Below, one piece after another: positions 5,929-9,032 of a stretch of DNA of 9,032 nucleotides. Below the pieces are notes generated by a model. It was not told the DNA's origin. It saw only the letters and a list, made by a program, of their open reading frames with translations, and did no database searches. Source of the DNA: Gemmatimonadota bacterium (GTDB lineage: Bacteria; Gemmatimonadota; Gemmatimonadetes; Longimicrobiales; Gaopeijiaceae); assembly GCA_021295835.1 (NCBI GenBank), contig JAGWBP010000043.1, forward strand, positions 18,598 to 27,629, read 5' to 3'. Each line of letters starts with the position of its first letter. Position 1 is the stretch's first letter. Both the position numbers and the translations under genes were made by a program.

Positions 5929-6825
5929 ATGGCCAGCTCGACCGCCATCCTGCCCCTCCTCGATCTGGAACCGATCGAGCGCAACATCTATCGCGGCCGG
6001 AACCGCGATATCGGATCGGGGCGCATCTTTGGCGGCCAGGTGCTGGCCCAGGCCCTGGTTGCGGCACGGCGCACCGTTGCCGAGGAGGATCGGACCGCGC
6101 ACTCGCTCCACGGCTACTTCATCCTTGCCGGCGACCTCTCGATCCCGGTGGTGTACTTCGTCGACCGCACTCGCGACGGACGCAGCTTCTCGACGCGCCG
6201 CGTCACCGCGATTCAGCACGGCAAGGCGATCTTCGCGCTCTCGGCATCCTTCCACCGCGCCGAAGAGGGCATCTCGCACCAGACGCCGATGGCGGAGGTC
6301 CCGCCGCCCGAGGAGCTTCGGGGAGCGCTGGAGATCATGCGCGAGCACACGGACAGGATCCCCGAGCATCTGCGCGATATCCTAACCCAGGACCGGCCCT
6401 TCGACTTCCGGCACGTCGAGACCTACGTGCCCTTCGACCGCACTCCGCGCCCGCCAGTCCGGCACGTATGGCTCCGGACGACCGAGCCCCTGGGCGACGC
6501 CCCGGTGCACCACCAGGCCGCACTCGCCTACGCGTCGGACTACGGCATCCTCTCGACCGCGCTCTATCCGCACGGTCGGACGGGACGCGACCCCGACCTG
6601 ATGGTCGCCTCGCTAGACCACTCGCTCTGGTTTCACCGCCCCTTTCGGACAGACGAGTGGCTCCTCTACCGGGTAGAGAGCCCGGTCTCGCACGGCGCCC
6701 GTGGATTCGGGTTCGGCAGCGTCCACACGCGGTCGGGCGATCTGGTCGCCTCGGCGGCGCAGGAGGGCCTGCTCAGGACGGGGATCAGGCCTCGCGGGGG
6801 CGGTCAAAGGGTCTCCGGTCGATGA
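5929..6825 (+). CDS. tesB: Acyl-CoA thioesterase II (TesB family)
   Basis: 298 residues, close to the 286 of E. coli TesB. Hydrolyses acyl-CoA to free fatty acid and CoA in the cytoplasm. First hotdog fold: IFGGQVLAQAL (33-43), HSLHGYFILAGD (58-69), RDGRSFSTRRV (82-92). Second hotdog fold: AYASDYGILSTAL, SLDHSLWFHRPFRTDEWLLY, LVASAAQEGLLR. The catalytic set of E. coli TesB (Asp204, Thr228, Gln278) is matched at the same numbers by Asp204, Ser228 (conservative change) and Gln278. The start is fixed by the conserved N-terminus and by the promoter 8 nt upstream. It ends with a short basic tail (RPRGGGQRVSGR). It is divergent from the exonuclease with 115 bp between start codons. No T-rich terminator follows; the gene-poor island begins directly after. 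Confidence 0.95.
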   Translation: MASSTAILPLLDLEPIERNIYRGRNRDIGSGRIFGGQVLAQALVAARRTVAEEDRTAHSLHGYFILAGDLSIPVVYFVDRTRDGRSFSTRRVTAIQHGKAIFALSASFHRAEEGISHQTPMAEVPPPEELRGALEIMREHTDRIPEHLRDILTQDRPFDFRHVETYVPFDRTPRPPVRHVWLRTTEPLGDAPVHHQAALAYASDYGILSTALYPHGRTGRDPDLMVASLDHSLWFHRPFRTDEWLLYRVESPVSHGARGFGFGSVHTRSGDLVASAAQEGLLRTGIRPRGGGQRVSGR

Positions 6826-6851
6826 TCGCAGGTATGACGATATGTGCGACA

Positions 6852-6882
6852 AACGTCCATTCGGTACAAAATAGTGGACGTT
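6852..6882. repeat. Perfect 8-bp inverted repeat with 15-nt spacer
   Basis: AACGTCCA (6852-6859) and TGGACGTT (6875-6882) are exact reverse complements around an A/T-rich spacer containing TACAAAATAG. It lies 27 bp after the thioesterase stop codon. It could be a regulator site, a weak hairpin or an insertion-sequence end; without a T-run it is not a standard terminator. Confidence 0.6.
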
Positions 6883-6944
6883 ACCCTGGCAGCCCGTGGA
6901 CAAACCTCCCACGGCATTCGAGCGGCGCTGCATCCCCGCTGGAT

Positions 6945-7002
6945 CGCTTCGCTTCTGCGTTGCTTCTTGGGCGAATGGCTCCGCCATGCGCCCCGCGAAG
7001 CG
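6945..7002. repeat. Nested hairpin
   Basis: An outer 8-bp stem CGCTTCGC (6945-6952) / GCGAAGCG (6995-7002) encloses an inner stem of 10 bp with one mismatch, GGCGAATGGC (6970-6979) / GCCATGCGCC (6983-6992), closed by loop TCC. The outer stem is exact, and the unpaired left side is about 17 nt. No T-run follows. Function unknown. Confidence 0.5.
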
Positions 7003-7170
7003 CCTTGCCAGCCCGGCAGAGCACTTGAGGTCTGAATCCCGGTAGGAAGTCGTCTAAAGTCAACTTGGACTGCACGATCTGCGTTTCCTGCCGTTTCCCG
7101 CATGGATCTTCTGTCGTGCGGTAACGGCGGGGAAACCGTCCACTTTGGCGGGAGCGTGGAAGCGCCGTTC

Positions 7171-7202
7171 GGGAGTCCCCACAGGGGGGAGTCCCCACAG
7201 GG
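7171..7202. repeat. 16-bp exact tandem duplication
   Basis: GGGAGTCCCCACAGGG occurs at 7171-7186 and immediately again at 7187-7202. Each copy contains a small dyad CCCC-ACA-GGG(G). The array has only two units. It may have arisen by replication slippage during decay of the element. Confidence 0.75.
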
Positions 7203-7267
7203 GGATTCGGTTGTCCGCAAGAGCCGGGCCAGAGGCGATCTGACACTCCTTCCTTCTTTGTCTGTCA

Positions 7268-7583
7268 TTGTATCATCCGATCATGGCGGTGGGGGAGGCG
7301 GGCAACATCCTGGACCTGCGGCTACGCGAAGGGCAGGTGCACACGGCGGACGGTGGGCTGGAGTTCGTGCTGGAGCGGGCGGAGCGGCATCTGTGCGGCA
7401 ACTCAGCGGTGGACTTCGACGCGGGATATCCCGGCGAGCCCCGCGCCTGGGGTCTGCGAGTCGTCCCACCGGGCCGGGTCGTGGTCCCGTTGCCGCAGGG
7501 TCGTGCAGGTCTTCGTCGAGCGAAGGGACCGTTGGCGGTGTGTTGCTAGGACGGCCGGGGGCCGGTTTTCCGGAGGGGTGTAG
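7268..7583 (+). pseudogene. IS1380-family transposase remnant (N- and C-truncated, internal deletion, frameshift)
   Basis: The first part (frame of 7268, readable from LYHPIMAVGEAGN at 7268) continues with LRLREGQVHTADGGLEFVLE and VDFDAGYPGEPRAW. The second part, after a one-base shift, reads VCESSHRAGSWSRCRRVVQV and FVERRD, with a stop at 7581-7583. In IS1380-type DDE transposases the matching blocks are YHPL..., 'LRPGNVHSADG', 'RADAGF/Y' (catalytic Asp) and 'SYQAGSW..PRRVV...ER'. The shift maps to the G-run 7449-7452: removing one G joins EPRAW to VCESSHRAG in frame. Some 50-60 residues normally between the DAGY and AGSW blocks are missing, as are the N-terminal third and the C-terminal catalytic Glu region. 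It cannot encode an active enzyme. A -10-like TATCAT at 7271-7276 is simply the codons for Tyr-His. Confidence 0.78.
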
Positions 7584-7891
7584 GTAGGGCGAGGTCTTCG
7601 GACGGCCTCTACGGCGCTCTGGAGAGCGGTTGCCAGGGAACCGGGCCATTTGTCCCGGATTGGGGGGAGGTCGGACGGATCCGGGCCGGCCGCAACGGAC
7701 ATCTGGGAGCGGGTCGATCACCGGAGCCTCGAAGCCCAGCGCGACGATGCCGTTGCGGCCACCGCGAAGCTGGACCGGAATCCGGACATCCGCCACGGCC
7801 GCAGCGCCTGGATCGAGGCACGGGGGCAAGCGGCCGAGCGGCTCGAAGCGAGCTAGGACATCGCCACAGGCAACGAGCAGAGAGAGGGGAC

Positions 7892-7917
7892 ACGCCACGC
7901 GCTCGAGCGCGTGGCGT
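7892..7917. repeat. Perfect 26-bp palindrome
   Basis: The left half ACGCCACGCGCTC (7892-7904) is followed without spacer by its exact reverse complement, centred on CTCGAG. A 13-bp half-site this perfect is more than expected by chance even at this GC content. It fits a dimeric protein-binding site or a cruciform/hairpin; no T-run follows for a standard terminator on the plus strand. Confidence 0.85.
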
Positions 7918-7924
7918 CGATCCT

Positions 7925-7952
7925 GGGCGATCCTACGGCCCGTAGATCGCCC
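7925..7952. repeat. Hairpin next to the palindrome
   Basis: GGGCGAT-C-CTAC (7925-7936) pairs with GTAGATCGCCC (7942-7952) with a single bulged C and a 5-nt loop GGCCC. It begins 7 bp after the 26-bp palindrome ends. Confidence 0.65.
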
Positions 7953-7968
7953 GAAGTACCCCGAAAAC

Positions 7969-7989
7969 GCTCAGAAACGGCCTCTGAGC
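7969..7989. repeat. Third hairpin of the series
   Basis: GCTCAGA (7969-7975) and TCTGAGC (7983-7989) are exact reverse complements with a 7-nt loop. Flanking AAAC (7965-7968) and GTTT (7992-7995) can extend the stem past a 2-nt bulge on the right side. Confidence 0.6.
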
Positions 7990-7995
7990 ACGTTT

Positions 7996-8027
7996 CCCCC
8001 TCCCGGCCCCCTCTTCCCTTTCCCCCC
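7996..8027 (-). other. G-quadruplex motif on the minus strand
   Basis: Read on the minus strand the tract has five G-runs (6, 3, 5, 3 and 5 G) separated by AAA, AAGA, CC and A, easily meeting the four-run criterion with short loops. On the plus strand it is an almost pure pyrimidine tract. It is followed at once by a C6-loop-G8 dyad (8022-8041). It lies about 190 bp downstream of the stop codon of the minus-strand lipoprotein gene, so it would be in that transcript's 3' region if transcription continues. Confidence 0.6.
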
Positions 8028-8220
8028 GGCCCAGGGGGGGGCCTCCGGGCCGTCCTGGAGGCCCTGGCGGCGCTCCTGGGCGCTTCCTTCGCCCCTCTGT
8101 GGCCCCCGAAGCGAAGGGGAGGATCGCCCCGAAATGAGAACCGCCGCGGACCCGCTGACGCGGACCACGGCGGCCTCGAAGCGCTCAACGCCGTAGGCTA
8201 CCGCCCGGCCAGCCCACCCC

Positions 8221-8676
8221 TCAACGCCCGGCGGGGCGGGGCCGTACCCGCACGTGGAACTCGTGGAAGTTGGGCACTGTCCCTGACCGGGGCACTCCGG
8301 AGACCGGACCTCGGTCCCATTCACCACCCATCGTCGACCACACTCTCACGCGCACGGAGTCCGCCACGCCGAGGGCGACGATCGTGAGAAGTTCGGCTCC
8401 GGCCGAGACGGCGACCGCGGCCGAGTCGTCCAAATCGGCCGCGTGTCCCTCCGAGAAGGGGATTTCCCCCTGGCACTGTTCTGGAAGGAAGTATCTCCAG
8501 ACCTCCGTCACCACGGTGTCCCCGACCTGCATGTCGAGGTCCGGCATCTCGCCGTAAGGCTCCCCGCCGAGCGAAAGCTGGCAGGAGGCGCACCCACCGG
8601 ACGAGGTCGCCGCCGCGGCAGCGACCAGGGCGAGGGCGAAGCCTCCCATAGCTCTCATAGCCGTTTTCTTTCTCAT
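8221..8676 (-). CDS. Small lipoprotein with a degenerate Ig-like domain
   Basis: 151 residues. The basic start MRKKTAMRAMGG, a hydrophobic Ala-rich core and lipobox SGGC (Cys 29) make a clear lipoprotein signal; an additional Cys32 follows. The mature part resembles one repeat of the Ig-like domains common in Gemmatimonadota surface proteins. MQVGDTVVTEVWRYFL (49-64) matches the usual 'xVGDTxxVDVxxYF' strand pair. DDSAAVAVSAGAELLTIVAL (83-102) and DSVRVRVWS (106-114) match 'DTAVATVSxxGxxLTIxAxxxGTATVTV'. Cys68 may pair with Cys32. The end (about 120-151) is basic and low in structure. It starts 10 nt after the upstream gene's stop, with AGGAGG (8682-8687) 5 nt before the ATG, so it is the second gene of an operon. 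Function unknown. Confidence 0.8.
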   Translation of the reverse strand: MRKKTAMRAMGGFALALVAAAAATSSGGCASCQLSLGGEPYGEMPDLDMQVGDTVVTEVWRYFLPEQCQGEIPFSEGHAADLDDSAAVAVSAGAELLTIVALGVADSVRVRVWSTMGGEWDRGPVSGVPRSGTVPNFHEFHVRVRPRPAGR

Positions 8677-8681
8677 TCCCG

Positions 8682-8687
8682 CCTCCT
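8682..8687 (-). promoter_or_regulatory. Shine-Dalgarno overlapping the upstream stop codon
   Basis: AGGAGG on the minus strand begins with the last A of the TGA stop (8687-8689) of the preceding gene and lies 5 nt before ATG 8676. This indicates translational reinitiation or coupling between the two genes. Confidence 0.7.
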
Positions 8688-9032
8688 CATTTCAGATTCT
8701 TGAGCCAGACGGCCCGGATGTCGGGGCGGTACCAGTCCGGCGGCTCCGTGGCCTTCTCCTTGACATCCACCGGACACACGGAATCGTGAAGCTCGCCGTC
8801 GATGGCGTTCTCGAGGCACCAGACGATGTTGGAGACGTTGGTCCGATCCCACCATATGTATACGTCGGGCAACAGCCCGGGCATTTTGTACTTGTGCCTG
8901 ACCTCGCAGCTCTTGAACACCTCGGCGACGTAGCGGCCCGGGTACTCCGTGTGGTCGCCCTTCTCCCCTGTGTCGGCGTCGGTCAGGTCGAGGAAGAGCG
9001 CGGCGACCCACGCCTCGCTCCTCGGCTTCTGG
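8687..9032 (-). CDS. 3' end of an unidentified protein (5'-truncated by window edge)
   Basis: The frame is open from the right edge to TGA 8687-8689, giving 114 residues in the window; the internal GTG at 8920 is not a credible start because the frame and conservation-like composition continue upstream. The visible part reads SEAWVAALFLDLTDADTGEK, then YPGRYVAEVFKSCEV, LPDVYIWWDRTNVSNIVWCL, ENAIDGELHDSVCP and ends DIRAVWLKNLK. The spacing of WVAALFLDLTD, YVAEVFKSC and SNIVWCLE looks like a folded, Trp- and Cys-containing domain. I have a vague recollection of similar C-termini on large secreted proteins in environmental Gemmatimonadota, but I cannot name a family. It is followed by the lipoprotein gene 10 nt downstream. 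Confidence 0.75.
   Translation of the reverse strand, partial: QKPRSEAWVAALFLDLTDADTGEKGDHTEYPGRYVAEVFKSCEVRHKYKMPGLLPDVYIWWDRTNVSNIVWCLENAIDGELHDSVCPVDVKEKATEPPDWYRPDIRAVWLKNLK

Larger units (their letters stand above)
6826..7267. other. Non-coding stretch with repeats, left part of a decayed mobile-element island
   Basis: No frame here looks like a real protein: the candidates are Arg/Ser/Pro-rich and lack conserved motifs. The beginning (about 6826-6885) is visibly richer in A/T than its surroundings. The stretch holds an 8-bp inverted repeat (6852-6882), a nested hairpin (6945-7002) and a 16-bp tandem duplication (7171-7202). An 8-bp segment AGTGGACG (6873-6880) reappears inverted at 7137-7144, possibly old insertion-sequence ends. 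It lies directly before the transposase remnant. Confidence 0.45.
7584..8220. other. Gene-poor, structure-rich stretch
   Basis: No confident gene. A frame at 7650-7856 without an ATG contains a protein-like segment (DIWERVDHRSLEAQRDD, AWIEARGQAAERLEAS, stop 7857-7859). It could be a remnant of an unidentified gene. Frames across 7911-8387 pass through the palindrome, the C-tracts and the antisense of the lipoprotein gene, and are compositionally biased; I do not accept them. The stretch holds three hairpins in a row (7892-7989), a minus-strand G-quadruplex motif (7996-8027) and a C6/G8 dyad (8022-8041). Confidence 0.45.

Noticed and set aside
5814..5987. Upstream extension of the exonuclease to 5987
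   Set aside because: It would cross the promoter region and the start of the divergent thioesterase; the nuclease domain begins a few residues after ATG 5813.
7171..7202. Possible CRISPR-like repeat
   Set aside because: Only two units with no spacer between them; it is a simple tandem duplication.
6844..7268. Minus- and plus-strand small ORFs in the island
   Set aside because: They read through the inverted and tandem repeats, are Arg/Ser-rich and lack ribosome binding sites.
7271..7282. TATCAT as a -10 box giving a leaderless start at ATG 7283
   Set aside because: The bases encode the Tyr-His of the YHP block conserved in IS1380 transposases, so the match to a promoter is better explained by coding ancestry.
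7911..8387. 158-residue plus-strand open frame
   Set aside because: It runs through a palindrome, pyrimidine tracts and the antisense of the 8221-8676 lipoprotein gene; composition is Pro/Arg-biased and no motif is visible.

Overview
The window is about 9 kb of GC-rich DNA from a diderm (Gram-negative-type) bacterium. It carries several Cys-anchored lipoproteins, one predicted outer-membrane beta-barrel protein, and high-GC codon usage. The style of the genes resembles Gemmatimonadota or a neighbouring phylum: many small orphan lipoproteins, a barrel protein of the 'VFLDC...VNWVR' type, degenerate Ig-like domains and a mixture of leadered and apparently leaderless genes. That placement is inference; no marker gene is present.

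Left part, 1-4417, plus strand: an envelope-protein cluster. After the 3' end of an unidentified gene (to 125) comes a small lipoprotein (379-906) with a recognisable promoter and a good ribosome binding site. Next is a gene-poor stretch (907-1390), and then a probable operon of three exported proteins. These are a lipoprotein with TPR-like repeats and a two-part helical C-terminal domain (1391-2665), a small lipocalin-like lipoprotein (2733-3110), and a barrel protein (3086-4417) whose start overlaps the preceding gene.

Middle part, 4395-6825: housekeeping-type enzymes. On the minus strand a DEDDh exonuclease with an ExoX-like C-terminal domain (5004-5813) is followed after 39 nt by a macro-domain ADP-ribose hydrolase (4395-4964). 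The macro gene runs tail-to-tail into the barrel gene with a 23-bp overlap. Divergent from the exonuclease is a TesB-type acyl-CoA thioesterase (5929-6825). Both divergent genes have the same extended -10 sequence (TGCTAGATT) exactly 8 nt before their ATG, which predicts a matched pair of leaderless transcripts.

Right part, 6826-8220: a gene-poor island with a decayed IS1380-family transposase (7268-7583), inverted and tandem repeats before it, and after it three hairpins in a row including a perfect 26-bp palindrome, then a strong G-quadruplex motif on the minus strand. Beyond it (8221-9032, minus strand) are the 3' end of an unidentified gene and a small lipoprotein with an Ig-like domain, 10 nt apart.

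I see no CRISPR array, tRNA, rRNA, defence operon or biosynthetic cluster. The least explained parts are the envelope trio at 1391-4417, the twin leaderless promoters and the structured island at 6826-8220.
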